Numbered from the stretch's first letter, positions 1 through 8,594 are shown. The stretch is DNA of 64,000 nt from Vibrio fluminensis (GCF_015278125.1 NZ_JADILO010000004.1:62001-126000), one strand, 5' to 3'. Made by a program: numbers and translations. Notes: a model not told the origin generated them from the letters alone.

Positions 1-418
1 AAATACCGGTATCGATAGTCTTAATACCTGCAATTTCAGTTAGACCTGACGTGCCGCCAATTGGTTGTGAAAAGTCCACACCAAAGAATTCACCCCAGAA
101 CCCACCCATTGCACCAACAAAGTAGTTGAAGGTTAAGTAAGAAACCATCACCACCATAACTGCGCGAGCGTGAGCTGTTTTTGCTAAACCAATTGGCAAG
201 CCAACTGCGAATAAAAGCGCCATATTACGGAAGATGGTCCAGCCACCCTCTTCAATGACTTGTAACACTTGATAATACAGACCGTTTTTATCCGCTAGAT
301 CGCCAACAAAAACCGGGTTTTTAAGAACAATGGTCAATCCGACTAGTATCCCAACAAACGGGAACAGCAAAACCGGGGTAAACATTGCTCCGCCTAAACG
401 TTGTATCGCACTCAACAT
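1..418 (-). CDS. PTS EIICB, alpha-glucoside/maltose type (partial, N-terminal part)
   Basis: Start of a gene whose 3' end lies beyond position 1. About 139 residues are visible: M-L-S-A-I-Q-R-L-G-G-A-M-F-T-P-V, then hydrophobic segments and an E-E-G-G-W-T-I-F-R-N motif. These match from memory the N-terminus of GlvC/AglA-type PTS permeases, inner-membrane proteins that import and phosphorylate alpha-glucosides. The ATG is preceded by an AAGGAC ribosome binding site. It diverges from the GntR/UTRA regulator at 704, the usual arrangement for a PTS gene and its sugar-phosphate-responsive repressor. Substrate is inferred from similarity; glucose/GlcNAc-type permeases are related but have different N-termini. 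Confidence 0.85.
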   Translation of the reverse strand, partial: MLSAIQRLGGAMFTPVLLFPFVGILVGLTIVLKNPVFVGDLADKNGLYYQVLQVIEEGGWTIFRNMALLFAVGLPIGLAKTAHARAVMVVMVSYLTFNYFVGAMGGFWGEFFGVDFSQPIGGTSGLTEIAGIKTIDTGI

Positions 419-627
419 GGGCAGGGTCCTTAATTTGTTATATATCTTTTTCAGAGTGTTCCGTCTTTCGACAAGATTTAAGTTACTCCCCAGAAATAGA
501 TATGACAAATATAAGATATGTTAAACGTGATCAGTAACAAATAAGAGATGTATTTTGAGATTTCGCTCAATATTTAACATCAATGAATAACAATTAATCG
601 CATTTTCACTTTAAGTCGCTAATTTAA

Positions 628-649
628 ATGTGTGATAGAGCTCAAAGGT
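628..649. promoter_or_regulatory. Possible CRP site between PTS gene and GntR regulator
   Basis: TGTGA at 631-635 and TCAAA at 642-646 with six bases between match the CRP consensus TGTGA-N6-TCACA at 8 of 10 core positions. The site sits about 55-75 bp upstream of the gntR-family ATG and about 210 bp upstream of the PTS gene. Catabolite control of a PTS gene is expected, but this is inference from one imperfect match. Confidence 0.4.
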
Positions 650-703
650 TATTGATTTGTACTATTTAAATGTGCTAAATTCAGCCCTTAAGAGAGGTGC
701 AAT

Positions 704-1405
704 ATGCTTTATAAGAAGGTGATGCAAGATCTACGTTCTCGCATCGATTCAGAAGAATTCTCAATTGGTGATACTTTACCAACTGAAAAAGAGTTAATCG
801 CGCATTACTCTGTAAGCAGAATTACTATTCGTAAAGCTATCGACGAACTAGTGGCACTTGGCATGGTCGAAAAACGCCAAGGGGCTGGTACAACGATCAT
901 CGGTAAAACCATGGTTAGCTCGATGCTAGCTTTGAAGAGTACTAAAGAGTATGTCAATGATCCGGCCACTAAGCTGGAATACAAAATTTGTGAGTTCTCA
1001 CTGATTGAAGCTGACGAAGATCTTGCCGAGATACTAAAGATTGGCTTAGATGAAAAAGTTTATTTCATCCGTCGATTTAAACTCGTTAACGGCGTGCCTT
1101 GTGTCTATGAAGACTCGTATATGCCCGCGGCGATGTATCCAAAAATGAACGTGATGTCTTTAGAGGACTCAAAATATCGCTATTTGGAGCAAGAGCTGGG
1201 TTTCGAAATTGATGGCGCATATCAAGACTTTGAAGCCATCATGCCCGATGAACATATGAGTAACACATTGCAAGTCGACGCGAATAAACCACTGATGTGT
1301 ATTTTGTCGACAGGCATTCTTAAAGATGGTCGTATCTTCGAATACACCAAAATTACATCCAAACCCGGCTCAATGTCGTACAAGCATTATCTAAAACGCG
1401 GATAG
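704..1405 (+). CDS. GntR-family (HutC/UTRA) transcriptional regulator
   Basis: 233 residues, usual for the HutC subfamily. Residues 1-67 form a winged-helix GntR DNA-binding domain (L-P-T-E-K-E-L, then S-R-I-T-I-R-K-A-I-D-E-L and an R-Q-G-A-G-T turn). Residues about 85-230 resemble a UTRA effector domain, which in this family binds a sugar phosphate. The ATG follows AGAGGTG. Divergent orientation to the alpha-glucoside PTS gene suggests it represses that operon and is relieved by the phosphorylated sugar. That target is inferred from neighbourhood only. No frameshift or truncation is seen. Confidence 0.9.
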   Translation: MLYKKVMQDLRSRIDSEEFSIGDTLPTEKELIAHYSVSRITIRKAIDELVALGMVEKRQGAGTTIIGKTMVSSMLALKSTKEYVNDPATKLEYKICEFSLIEADEDLAEILKIGLDEKVYFIRRFKLVNGVPCVYEDSYMPAAMYPKMNVMSLEDSKYRYLEQELGFEIDGAYQDFEAIMPDEHMSNTLQVDANKPLMCILSTGILKDGRIFEYTKITSKPGSMSYKHYLKRG

Positions 1406-1413
1406 CTATTTTT

Positions 1414-1443
1414 GAGAGCCTAACCATAAAGGTTTAGGCTCTC
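1414..1443. repeat. Inverted repeat after the GntR regulator
   Basis: GAGAGCCTAACC and GGTTTAGGCTCTC form a near-perfect 12-13 bp stem around a 5-base loop just after the stop codon. No clear T tract follows on either strand, so it may be a weak terminator or a 3'-end stabilising hairpin for the GntR-family mRNA. Confidence 0.5.
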
Positions 1444-1473
1444 ACTGCTCGCTGAATACTATCCCACAGAGAC

Positions 1474-1496
1474 AAAAAATCGCCCCGAAGGGCGAT
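1474..1496 (-). terminator. Rho-independent terminator of the YheO-like regulator
   Basis: On the minus strand ATCGCCC, a TTCG tetraloop and GGGCGAT form a 7-bp stem followed by TTTTTT. It lies about 65 bp past the stop of the YheO-like regulator gene. Confidence 0.8.
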
Positions 1497-1560
1497 CGTT
1501 TGTGCTTATTTTACCGATGTAAAATTCATCGGCTCAATGTGATACCCTCAAAGAGCAGTA

Positions 1561-2214
1561 TCAATTGTTACCCAGTTCACGCAGGTAAAGGTAAATCGTA
1601 TCTCGCGAAATACCTAATTGGTTAGCAACCATCAGCACCGCATCTTTAATTTTAAATACGCCCAAACCATGTAAGCGTGTGACGACCTCTCGATTACGCT
1701 TTGAAGGAGCTATCGCTTCATTCTGCCAAACCTCGGTTTGCACTGAATCGATGGTACTTTCAATCGTCTCATCAATGTTTCTGGCAAAAGTCTCAGGCGA
1801 TGTCATCTCCAACTCGTTATCGGTACGAGGTGGCAATAACGTTTTTAGGAATGACTGAATAGGTGCATCCATATCAACGTTAATACACAACAAACCGATC
1901 GGCTTATTTTTCGGGTTTCTAACAATGGTTGTAATTGAGTGCAATGTCTTGCCGCACATCGTTTTAGTCAAGTACGAGTCAGAGACGTCTTTGCCCTCTT
2001 TTAGTTTCATTAAAGCTAAGTTAGTAATTGGCGCACCTTCGCCTCGTTCTGTGACATGGCCATTCGCGATTTTTATGATAGCCGGAGATTCGGCATCTAA
2101 GCTGTGGAGCACGACTTCGGTATGTTCGCCATACATGCGAGCAATTCCGTCAACCACGTTTTTCATCGAGTGAAGGATATCTAAATCACTTTTGGTCAGT
2201 TTTTTAATTTCCAA
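1561..2214 (-). CDS. YheO/DauR-like PAS-HTH transcriptional regulator
   Basis: 217 residues. The first about 120 residues look like a YheO-type PAS domain (H-S-L-D motif, then P-I-G-L-L-C-I-N-V-D); the last about 60 form the helix-turn-helix typical of YheO/DauR proteins (R-L-H-G-L-G-V-F-K-I-K-D-A-V then G-I-S-R-D-T-I-Y-L-Y-L-R). Members such as DauR control amino-acid catabolism. It lies upstream of and parallel to ridA's gene in the reverse order (ridA is 5' of it on the minus strand, 312 bp away), so the two may be functionally linked through enamine or imine clearance during amino-acid breakdown. Effector and targets are unknown. Confidence 0.85.
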   Translation of the reverse strand: MEIKKLTKSDLDILHSMKNVVDGIARMYGEHTEVVLHSLDAESPAIIKIANGHVTERGEGAPITNLALMKLKEGKDVSDSYLTKTMCGKTLHSITTIVRNPKNKPIGLLCINVDMDAPIQSFLKTLLPPRTDNELEMTSPETFARNIDETIESTIDSVQTEVWQNEAIAPSKRNREVVTRLHGLGVFKIKDAVLMVANQLGISRDTIYLYLRELGNN

Positions 2215-2329
2215 TCTACTTACCTTAGCTAAAATAAATGGGGCTTGAAAACAGACTCCAGCAACCGGCTGTAATGAGTCATGTAGTCAAGCCCAAGCTC
2301 ACCATAATATGTAACTCTTCGCTTACTAT

Positions 2330-2351
2330 ACCTTGATTTAATTACCAAGGT
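2330..2351. promoter_or_regulatory. Palindromic operator-like site upstream of the YheO-like regulator
   Basis: ACCTTG and CAAGGT form a perfect 6-bp inverted repeat with a 10-base AT-rich spacer, 22 bp in total, about 115 bp upstream of the regulator start. The dyad geometry suits a dimeric regulator, perhaps autoregulation. Nothing else gene-like is seen in the 2215-2526 gap. Confidence 0.35.
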
Positions 2352-2526
2352 TATTGATTACTTTCACTTTCCTCTAGAAGTTGCAGCAAGCGCTATCTCA
2401 TTCTCAATCCTTGAAAACTCAATAACTGATACATAGCGCGTATCTATGTACGAGGGAATCATTCTATTGCTGCCAAATTACCCTTTAGTGGACCGTGATT
2501 TCACCGAAGCGAATTGTGATTAACAA

Positions 2527-2907
2527 TTATAGTTTGTGAGCAATCGCTTCAACTTCAATAAGAACGCCTAGTGGCAGATCTTTAACTGCGAAACAGCTAC
2601 GTGCTGGGCAGTCAGTTTTAAAGAAATCTGCGTATACTTTGTTAAACTCAGCGAAGTCAGAAATGTTTGCTAGGTAACAAGTTGTTTTAAGAACTGTGTC
2701 GATGCTACCGCCGCCTGCTTCTAGAACAAGCTTAAGGTTAGTTAGTGATTGAACGCTCTGCTCAGTGATACCACCTTCAACTACTTTACCCGTTGCGCCA
2801 TCTACAGGTAGCTGACCAGAAGTAAAGATCATATCGCCACAAGAAGTGCCGTGTGAGTATGGGCCAATCGCTGCTGGAGCTTGTTCCGCGCTGATCACTT
2901 TTTTCAT
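2527..2907 (-). CDS. ridA: RidA-family reactive enamine/imine deaminase
   Basis: 126 residues from the ATG at 2907, which has GAGG six bases upstream; an upstream in-frame ATG at 2919 would place that GAGG inside the coding region, so I prefer the later start. RidA hydrolyses reactive 2-aminoacrylate and related imines made by PLP enzymes. The family motifs are present: G-P-Y-S-H-G near residue 15, C-P-A-R-S with the substrate-binding Arg103, and the catalytic-region Glu118 in V-L-I-E-V-E-A-I-A. Length and motifs match RidA/TdcF. It is probably monocistronic, upstream of the YheO-like regulator on the same strand. Confidence 0.93.
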   Translation of the reverse strand: MKKVISAEQAPAAIGPYSHGTSCGDMIFTSGQLPVDGATGKVVEGGITEQSVQSLTNLKLVLEAGGGSIDTVLKTTCYLANISDFAEFNKVYADFFKTDCPARSCFAVKDLPLGVLIEVEAIAHKL

Positions 2908-3210
2908 GATTTTCCTCATATATATTTTATTTTTTTAATCAAATTGTTTTGAGAAACAACTTATCACGGGGCTATACTCTCAACAAAATATGATTAAAAC
3001 AACCGAATTAGATCACATTTTGATGAAAATTCACGTTATAACCTAAAAATCCTCAAATATTTCTGATTTCATACCAATCAAAAAATTCAAATTAATACGA
3101 ATTTTCAATTAACAATCGCTTGCGATAGCAAAATCCAGAAAAGCAAATTAGGCAAAAGTGACATTCTTTGACTATGTTCAGCAGGTACTCTCACAGAGGA
3201 TCCTGTCACT
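2908..3210. other. AT-rich divergent intergenic region, ridA/aqpZ
   Basis: This 303-bp stretch must hold the promoters of ridA (leftward) and aqpZ (rightward). It is AT-rich, with a run of AATTTTC-type half palindromes near 3090-3110, but I see no confident promoter, RNA gene or repeat. Confidence 0.4.
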
Positions 3211-3903
3211 ATGAATAAACTTTTAGCAGAAACTTTTGGCACATTTTGGTTGGTCTTAGGAGGCTGTGGTAGTGCAGTTCTTGCCGCCGGATTTCCCGAC
3301 GTTGGCATCGGACTACTTGGCGTATCGCTCGCGTTTGGCTTAACCGTGGTGACCATGGCCTATGCGATTGGGCATATCTCGGGTTGTCATCTAAACCCTG
3401 CGATCACCGTTGGATTGTGGGTTGGTGGACGCTTTGATGCAAAAGATGTTTTCCCTTACATTATTGCTCAAGTTATCGGCGGGATTATTGCTGGTGGCGT
3501 GCTCTATATTATTGCCACAGGTCAAGCAGGATTTGATGTGCCCGCTTCTGGTTTTGCCGCAAATGGTTATGGCGAACATTCTCCTGGTCAATACTCACTT
3601 GTCGCCGCTTTGGTGTGCGAAATTGTCATGACAATGATGTTTCTGCTTGTGATTATGGGTGCAACTGACTCTCGTGCACCGCAAGGATTTGCACCGCTGG
3701 CGATCGGGCTCTGTTTAACCCTAATCCATCTCATCTCTATCCCAGTAACCAATACCTCGGTCAACCCAGCACGTAGTACAGGCGTGGCCGTATTTGTCGG
3801 CGATTGGGCTATCAGTCAACTATGGCTATTTTGGATCGCACCGATCATTGGCGCGGCTTTAGGGGCATTGGCTTACAAGATGCTTGCTGGCAAAGAAGGG
3901 TAA
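3211..3903 (+). CDS. aqpZ: Aquaporin Z
   Basis: 230 residues, six predicted membrane helices and the two half-helix NPA motifs of the MIP family at residues 62-64 and 185-187. The aromatic/arginine filter can be read as Phe42, His173, Thr182 and Arg188, the set of water-specific aquaporins rather than glycerol facilitators. The protein sits in the inner membrane and conducts water during osmotic shifts. GAGGA lies upstream of the ATG. The gene is single and ends just before a tandem repeat array and a bidirectional terminator shared with recR. Confidence 0.95.
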   Translation: MNKLLAETFGTFWLVLGGCGSAVLAAGFPDVGIGLLGVSLAFGLTVVTMAYAIGHISGCHLNPAITVGLWVGGRFDAKDVFPYIIAQVIGGIIAGGVLYIIATGQAGFDVPASGFAANGYGEHSPGQYSLVAALVCEIVMTMMFLLVIMGATDSRAPQGFAPLAIGLCLTLIHLISIPVTNTSVNPARSTGVAVFVGDWAISQLWLFWIAPIIGAALGALAYKMLAGKEG

Positions 3904-3905
3904 AG

Positions 3906-4204
3906 AGAACGCGTTGCTACGGAACGCTAGCGCTACGGATTTGGGAACGCTTCGCTACGGAAAGATAAGATAGAACGCTGACGCTACGTCTCGCATCCGT
4001 AAGTGAGGCGACAGCCGAACGTTCCCACATCTCGCATCCGTGAGTGAGGCGACAGCCGAACGTTCCCACATCTCGCATCCGTGAGTGAGGCGACAGCCGA
4101 ACGTTCCCACATCCCGCATCTGTGAGCGAGGCGACAGCCGAACGTTCCCTCATCCCGCATCCGTAAGTGAGGCGACAGCCGAACGTTCCCATATCCCGCA
4201 TCCG
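3906..4204. repeat. Dispersed hairpin-core repeat: four short units plus a 41-bp tandem array
   Basis: From 3906 to 3990 four short copies share GAACGC at one end and GCTACG at the other with different bases between. From 3991 a 41-bp unit is repeated about five times (unit starts 3991, 4032, 4073, 4114, 4155, then a partial from 4196). On the minus strand each unit runs GGGAACGTTC, a small GGC/GCC hairpin, then TACGGATGCG. The array fills the gap between aqpZ and recR. Related copies occur at about 11.2, 11.5, 20.8 and 49.6-50.1 kb. Open frames across it on the minus strand are repeat artefacts, not genes. Confidence 0.9.
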
Positions 4205-4210
4205 CTCTAC

Positions 4211-4238
4211 AAAAAAACCGCCTCTCGGCGGTTTTTTT
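4211..4238. terminator. Bidirectional terminator between aqpZ and recR
   Basis: AAAAAAACCGCC, a TCTC loop and GGCGGTTTTTTT make a GC-rich stem with a T tract on both strands. The T tract on the plus strand overlaps the recR stop codon (4237-4239), so the hairpin serves aqpZ and lies immediately after recR. Confidence 0.9.
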
Positions 4239-4836
4239 AAAGCTTGTGGCGTCCAAGTAGAGAATGGGACAGCGTGGTTCCATCGACTAGTTCGAGCTCT
4301 CCACCGACAGGGACACCATGCGCGATGCGACTTGCATCAACTTGGTGTTCGCGGCAGAGTTCCGCGATATAGTGAGCGGTCGCTTCACCTTCCACTGTTG
4401 GGTTGGTAGCAAGAATCACTTCTTGTATATCACTACGACGTAAGCGGAAATCTAGCAGATCCAAGCCAATATCACTTGGCCCGATACCGTCAAGCGGAGA
4501 CAAATGCCCCATCAAAACAAAGTATCGTCCTGAGAACTGACCTGTCGCTTCCACCGCTGCGATATCAGCAGGGCTTTCTACCACACAGAGCTGACCATTT
4601 TCTTGGCGCTTAGGATTCGTACAGATATGACAAACGTCTTCTTCGGTAAAGGTACGACACTCGCTGCAGTGACCGATCTCTGTCATTGCTTGGCTTAGTG
4701 CATCAGCCAATTGAAGGCCGCCTTTTCTATCTCGCTGTAACAAATGAAAGGCCATACGTTGAGCCGACTTGGGGCCAACCCCAGGTAGACAACGTAAGGC
4801 CTCCATCAATTGCTCCAGCATATGACTGGTGCGCAT
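4237..4836 (-). CDS. recR: Recombination protein RecR
   Basis: 199 residues, normal for RecR. An N-terminal helix-hairpin-helix ([14 protein letters not shown]) is followed by a four-cysteine zinc finger (C-S-E-C about residue 57 and C-H-I-C about 69) and a Toprim domain (L-C-V-V-E-S-P-A-D). RecR works with RecO and RecF to load RecA on gapped DNA. It is the last gene of the apt-dnaX-ybaB-recR row, 17 bp after ybaB, the common gammaproteobacterial order. Start [10 protein letters not shown] follows the ybaB stop closely. Confidence 0.96.
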   Translation of the reverse strand: MRTSHMLEQLMEALRCLPGVGPKSAQRMAFHLLQRDRKGGLQLADALSQAMTEIGHCSECRTFTEEDVCHICTNPKRQENGQLCVVESPADIAAVEATGQFSGRYFVLMGHLSPLDGIGPSDIGLDLLDFRLRRSDIQEVILATNPTVEGEATAHYIAELCREHQVDASRIAHGVPVGGELELVDGTTLSHSLLGRHKL

Positions 4837-4853
4837 TTACTAACCTTCAGTGA

Positions 4854-5183
4854 TTAGAATGGCATTTTCATGCCTGGTGGTAGTTGCATACCGCCAGTCA
4901 CTTGCGCCATTTTTTCTTTTTGCGTTTCTTCTACGCGACGCGCCGCATCGTTAAATGCCGCTGCGATTAGATCTTCAAGCATCTCTTTGTCGTCTTCCAT
5001 TAGACTCTCGTCAATTTCTACACGACGTACGCTATGGCTACCAGTGATAGTCACTTTAACTAGGCCAGCACCTGACTCGCCAGTTACTTCCATATTTGCG
5101 ATTTCTTCTTGAAGCTTTTGCATACGCTCTTGCATTTGCTGGGCTTGCTTCATCAGGTTGCCCATACCGCCTTTACCAAACAT
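4854..5183 (-). CDS. ybaB: YbaB/EbfC nucleoid-associated protein
   Basis: 109 residues from the ATG at 5183, exactly the E. coli YbaB length, beginning [19 protein letters not shown] longer frame from 5210 lacks a ribosome binding site, whereas AGAGAG stands before 5183. The family forms small dimers that bind DNA and associate with the nucleoid. The protein ends [11 protein letters not shown] as in homologues. It sits between dnaX and recR and is probably cotranscribed with recR; the 103-bp gap behind dnaX could hold its own promoter. Confidence 0.95.
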   Translation of the reverse strand: MFGKGGMGNLMKQAQQMQERMQKLQEEIANMEVTGESGAGLVKVTITGSHSVRRVEIDESLMEDDKEMLEDLIAAAFNDAARRVEETQKEKMAQVTGGMQLPPGMKMPF

Positions 5184-5286
5184 GTTTATCTCTCTGGTTA
5201 TGCTTAGCAAAACCTTACTCGATTCGGGTTCTACTAACTGCTTGTGGTTTTAATACTAAATGGGGCCAAAAGGCTTACTTTCAACC

Positions 5287-7512
5287 CTAAACTGGTCTAA
5301 CGCTATCTTTATCTAGCTCCGCAGCAAAGCGGCGCTCTATAAATTGTACATGAGGATCTTGTTCTAGACTGTCAAATGCCTGTTGTAATTTACCTTGGTA
5401 GAGCGCATCACGCAGCTCTAGCGGCGTTTGACCTTTAGTGCCAATTTCGACACTTAGGTGACATTCTTCACCCAGCTCACCATTCAATGCTTCTAGCAAT
5501 TCGGCTTGCGCTCGGTCAGTATTTAAGTGCGCCTGTTCTGCTCGAAGGGTCAATGAAATGGTTGAACCATTCTTCTCATAAAACGAATTCAGAGCAAGCT
5601 GCTCAACTAATTTGGCTGTATTCAAACGAGTGATTAACGCTGCCCACTCATTTTGTTCTACTGATTCATCAGCCAATTTCTTGGCCATTTCAGGTGTCTT
5701 TTCGTGCTCTAGCGCCTGTTTAATTTGCGTTGGCGTGAGCTCGTTTTTCTCTTGCGTGACTTGTGGTGAAGTAGGCGTCCAACGATAGGCCTCGTCCTTT
5801 TTTTCCTCCGTTACTGGAACAGAAGGTAAGCCATGCTTTTGCAGCGACACCTGCGCAGAACCCGCGTGTTTTTGTGCTACACGATCGAGAACTGATTCTT
5901 TTTTAGCGGCAGATGTCGCATTAGCCTTTTTTGGCGTATTGCCACCAGCAGGCGCTTGACCTGTACGTTGCGAACGCAATTGGTGGCGCAAGCCCGCCAT
6001 CGATGGGCGTGCTGGCGGAGTCGACTCATGCTGTGGTGTAGGCTGAACCGGTGCGCTTGGTACAGGGGCAGAGCCTTGGATTGGCGCTGAGTCATACTCT
6101 TCGTAGTAATCTTCTGGTGGTGGTGCTAAATCATACTCAGGCGCCATTGGGCGAGCAGTTTGCTGTCCAGTAATTTCGTGAACAGGAGCTTGCTGAGCAG
6201 GGGCTTGCTGCATCGGCTGAGGCGTCTGTTGAGCTACGCTTGGCTGCGATGTCACTTGCTGTGGCGCTACTTGTGGCGGCAATGATGGACGCGCTTGTGC
6301 TGCCATATTAGTAGGCGGCGGAGTCGCTGCTTGTGTTTGAGTCGGGGGCGATGTTACTGGAGCCGCGGTTACCGGAGCCGTTGACTGTGGCTCTACACTT
6401 TGCGTAGAAATAACATTCGCACTGGCAGGCGCAGGACGAAACGCCATCATGCGCAACACAACCATTTCTAAACCAACACGTTGAGATGGAGCAAACGGTA
6501 AGTCTTGGCGGCCTTTCAAAGCAATTTGGTAGTAAAGCTGCACGTCTTCAGGAGAAAGAGAACGGCTCAGCAATTCCACTTTTTCTGCGTCAGGCTGCGC
6601 TTTGTCTAGTGTTGACGGCAAAGCTTGGTACATAGCAATGCGGTGCAGTTGCGTCGCTAATTGGTTGAGTAGACCATCCCACTCGACGCCATTTTGCGCT
6701 AAACGCAAAATCGCATCCATTGCCGTTTGAGCTTGCTTAGACGCAATCGCTTCGAGTAGATGCAGCGCTTGGTCAGTATCCAAGGTGCCGAGCATATGGC
6801 TAACTAGCTCAGTTTGAACCTGACCATTACCTAGAGCAATCGCTTGGTCTGTCAGGCTCAAAGCATCACGCATACTGCCGTCAGCTGCATGAGAAATCAT
6901 GCCTAGTGCACGCTGCTCAAAACCAACACCTTCATGATTTAATACATGCTCAAGTTGTTGATGAATATCATCAACACTGATTGGCTTAAGATGGAACTGC
7001 AAACAGCGCGATAAAATAGTGACCGGTAGCTTTTGCGGATCGGTCGTCGCTAGAAGGAATTTCACATACTCAGGCGGCTCTTCAAGCGTTTTCAACAACG
7101 CGTTGAAACTGTGGCGCGAAAGCATGTGCACTTCATCGATTAGATAAACTTTAAAGCGACCACGTGCAGGTTTGTACTGCACGTTATCTAACAGTTCACG
7201 AGTATCTTCCACTTTGGTGCGCGACGCCGCATCGATCTCTAGTAAGTCAACAAAGCGACCTTCATCAATCTCACGACAAGTATCACACTGACCACAAGGC
7301 GTCGAGGTTATCCCTGTTTCACAGTTCAAACCCTTGGCAAACAAACGACCAATGGTGGTTTTACCTACCCCTCGCGTACCACTGAACAGGTAAGCATGGT
7401 GTAAGCGGTTCTGCGCTAAAGCATTCTCTAGAGCAGTTAATACGTGGGTCTGACCAACCACTTCATTAAATTTGGTTGGTCGCCATTTTCGCGCTAAGGC
7501 AAGATAACTCAT
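5287..7512 (-). CDS. dnaX: DNA polymerase III tau subunit (gamma by frameshift)
   Basis: 741 residues, longer than E. coli DnaX (643) because of a Pro/Gln/Ala-rich linker around residues 375-560. The N-terminus is a AAA+ clamp-loader ATPase with Walker A G-T-R-G-V-G-K-T-T at 45-53, four zinc cysteines at 64, 73, 76 and 79, a D-E-V-H box and an L-S-R-C arginine-finger motif. The C-terminus holds tau domains that contact DnaB and the polymerase alpha subunit. A slippery A-AAA-AAG heptamer in codons 527-529 predicts a gamma product of about 530 residues. It lies 12 bp after apt. Confidence 0.97.
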   Translation of the reverse strand: MSYLALARKWRPTKFNEVVGQTHVLTALENALAQNRLHHAYLFSGTRGVGKTTIGRLFAKGLNCETGITSTPCGQCDTCREIDEGRFVDLLEIDAASRTKVEDTRELLDNVQYKPARGRFKVYLIDEVHMLSRHSFNALLKTLEEPPEYVKFLLATTDPQKLPVTILSRCLQFHLKPISVDDIHQQLEHVLNHEGVGFEQRALGMISHAADGSMRDALSLTDQAIALGNGQVQTELVSHMLGTLDTDQALHLLEAIASKQAQTAMDAILRLAQNGVEWDGLLNQLATQLHRIAMYQALPSTLDKAQPDAEKVELLSRSLSPEDVQLYYQIALKGRQDLPFAPSQRVGLEMVVLRMMAFRPAPASANVISTQSVEPQSTAPVTAAPVTSPPTQTQAATPPPTNMAAQARPSLPPQVAPQQVTSQPSVAQQTPQPMQQAPAQQAPVHEITGQQTARPMAPEYDLAPPPEDYYEEYDSAPIQGSAPVPSAPVQPTPQHESTPPARPSMAGLRHQLRSQRTGQAPAGGNTPKKANATSAAKKESVLDRVAQKHAGSAQVSLQKHGLPSVPVTEEKKDEAYRWTPTSPQVTQEKNELTPTQIKQALEHEKTPEMAKKLADESVEQNEWAALITRLNTAKLVEQLALNSFYEKNGSTISLTLRAEQAHLNTDRAQAELLEALNGELGEECHLSVEIGTKGQTPLELRDALYQGKLQQAFDSLEQDPHVQFIERRFAAELDKDSVRPV
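5926..5932 (-). promoter_or_regulatory. Programmed -1 frameshift heptamer in dnaX
   Basis: Read on the minus strand the codons are CCA AAA AAG GCT AAT. A-AAA-AAG is in the correct X-XXY-YYZ phase, as in E. coli dnaX. After a -1 slip the next codons are GGC and then TAA, so translation stops one residue later. GGTGG, a possible stimulatory Shine-Dalgarno-like element, lies nine bases upstream. A downstream stem is not obvious. Confidence 0.75.
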
Positions 7513-7524
7513 GAACTATTCCGA

Positions 7525-8070
7525 TTAGTGACCGTCGAACTCGCAGATGCTGTAAACATTCAGACCTAGTTTCTCTAGGCGCTTGTCACCACCGATTTCT
7601 GGTAGGTTGATAACGAATGCTGCGTGTTCCACTTCACCACCAAGTTGGCGGATAAGTTTAGTTGTTGCTTCAATGGTACCGCCTGTTGCTAGTAGATCGT
7701 CGACTACTAGTACTTTGTCGCCTTCATTGATCGCATCAACGTGGATTTCTAGTGTGTCTGTGCCGTATTCAAGATCGTAAGTTTGTGCCACCGTTTCACG
7801 TGGCAACTTGCCTGGTTTACGCACAGGAACAAAGCCCACACCCAATTCTAGAGCCAGTGGTGCACCAAATAGGAAACCACGCGCTTCTGTACCAACAACT
7901 TTGGTAAAGCCCATCTCTTTGTATTTATCTACAAGTAGCTGGATAGTTGCTTGGTAAGCTTGTGCATCTTCTAGCAGGCTGGTCACATCACGGAAAAGGA
8001 TGCCTGGTTTTGGGTAGTCAGCAATGCTTTTGATGCTTGCTTTGATCAATGAGATTGTTTCAGTCGTCAT
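7525..8070 (-). CDS. apt: Adenine phosphoribosyltransferase
   Basis: 181 residues, the usual length. Apt joins adenine and PRPP to give AMP in purine salvage in the cytoplasm. The PRPP-binding loop [13 protein letters not shown] is present near residue 120, and the N-terminal [10 protein letters not shown] motif typical of Apt is intact. It is the first gene of the apt-dnaX pair (12 bp gap), an order common in gammaproteobacteria. The hairpin at 8170-8200 separates it from ybaN upstream, so its promoter probably lies at 8071-8170. Confidence 0.97.
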   Translation of the reverse strand: MTTETISLIKASIKSIADYPKPGILFRDVTSLLEDAQAYQATIQLLVDKYKEMGFTKVVGTEARGFLFGAPLALELGVGFVPVRKPGKLPRETVAQTYDLEYGTDTLEIHVDAINEGDKVLVVDDLLATGGTIEATTKLIRQLGGEVEHAAFVINLPEIGGDKRLEKLGLNVYSICEFDGH

Positions 8071-8169
8071 AATTCTTTCTTAAGATTGGCTACGCAGTCG
8101 TAATCACTCTTGCTCACGACTTGCGAATTAATTGTTTTCACCTATTCAAAGCATAAAAAGCTTATGGTG

Positions 8170-8200
8170 AAAAAACAAACGCCCACGAAAATATGTGGGC
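8170..8200 (-). terminator. Terminator after ybaN
   Basis: On the minus strand GCCCAC and GTGGGC form a 6-bp GC-rich stem followed by GTTTGTTTTTT. It lies just past the ybaN stop and upstream of apt. Confidence 0.75.
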
Positions 8201-8216
8201 ATACTTCTCGCCAATC

Positions 8217-8594
8217 TTAGTGATTTTCTTCTTGGTCAGCAAGTTGCTCTATCACAGGCAAACGAATAAACCAGCTCAGCAAGACCACCAACATCACTGC
8301 TAGCATAATCTTTAACCAATCATGCGGCACGATATAGATAGAAAATGAAAAACTTGCCACCATGACAATGGCGCCACGCAGTTTTACTTTTTGTGAAACA
8401 GCACGATGTTGATGCCAATTAGAGATGATAGGACCAAATGTTGGGTGTTCGCTCAGCCAACGATGAAAACGCGGGCTACTGCGCATGAAGCAAGCACTAG
8501 CGAGAAGGACAAATGGTGTTGTGGGTAATACAGGAAGAAAGATGCCAAGGACACCTAAACACAAGCTGAGACCACCTATCAGGTTATACAACAA
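8217..8594 (-). CDS. ybaN: DUF454 (YbaN-like) inner-membrane protein
   Basis: About 125 residues with the family core G-V-L-G-I-F-L-P-V-L-P-T-T-P-F and S-S-P-R-F-H-R-W-L, and three hydrophobic segments. Function is unknown. The start is unusual: there is no ATG or GTG near the N-terminus. Tandem TTG codons stand at 8594 and 8591, but the best Shine-Dalgarno (GGAG) lies about 22 bases upstream of them, nearer to in-frame ATC and ATT codons directly after a TGA. The true start is therefore uncertain by up to eight residues. It lies 33 bp behind a micro-protein gene and is probably cotranscribed with it. Confidence 0.85.
   Translation of the reverse strand: MLYNLIGGLSLCLGVLGIFLPVLPTTPFVLLASACFMRSSPRFHRWLSEHPTFGPIISNWHQHRAVSQKVKLRGAIVMVASFSFSIYIVPHDWLKIMLAVMLVVLLSWFIRLPVIEQLADQEENH

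Noticed and set aside
330..524. 64-codon plus-strand frame over the PTS gene start
   Set aside because: Antisense to the well-supported PTS gene, with no ribosome binding site and unusual composition.
628..649. Firm assignment of the CRP site
   Set aside because: Only eight of ten core positions match and promoter positions are unknown, so it is kept as a low-confidence feature, not a finding.
3991..4204. CRISPR array
   Set aside because: Units are contiguous tandem copies without unique spacers, and no cas genes are present. The same holds for 49822-50135.
3917..4283. Open frames of 94 and 99 codons across the 3.9-kb array (minus strand)
   Set aside because: They only translate the 41-bp tandem repeat (periodic Arg/Gly/Cys-rich peptide), overlap recR's end or each other in different frames, and lack ribosome binding sites.
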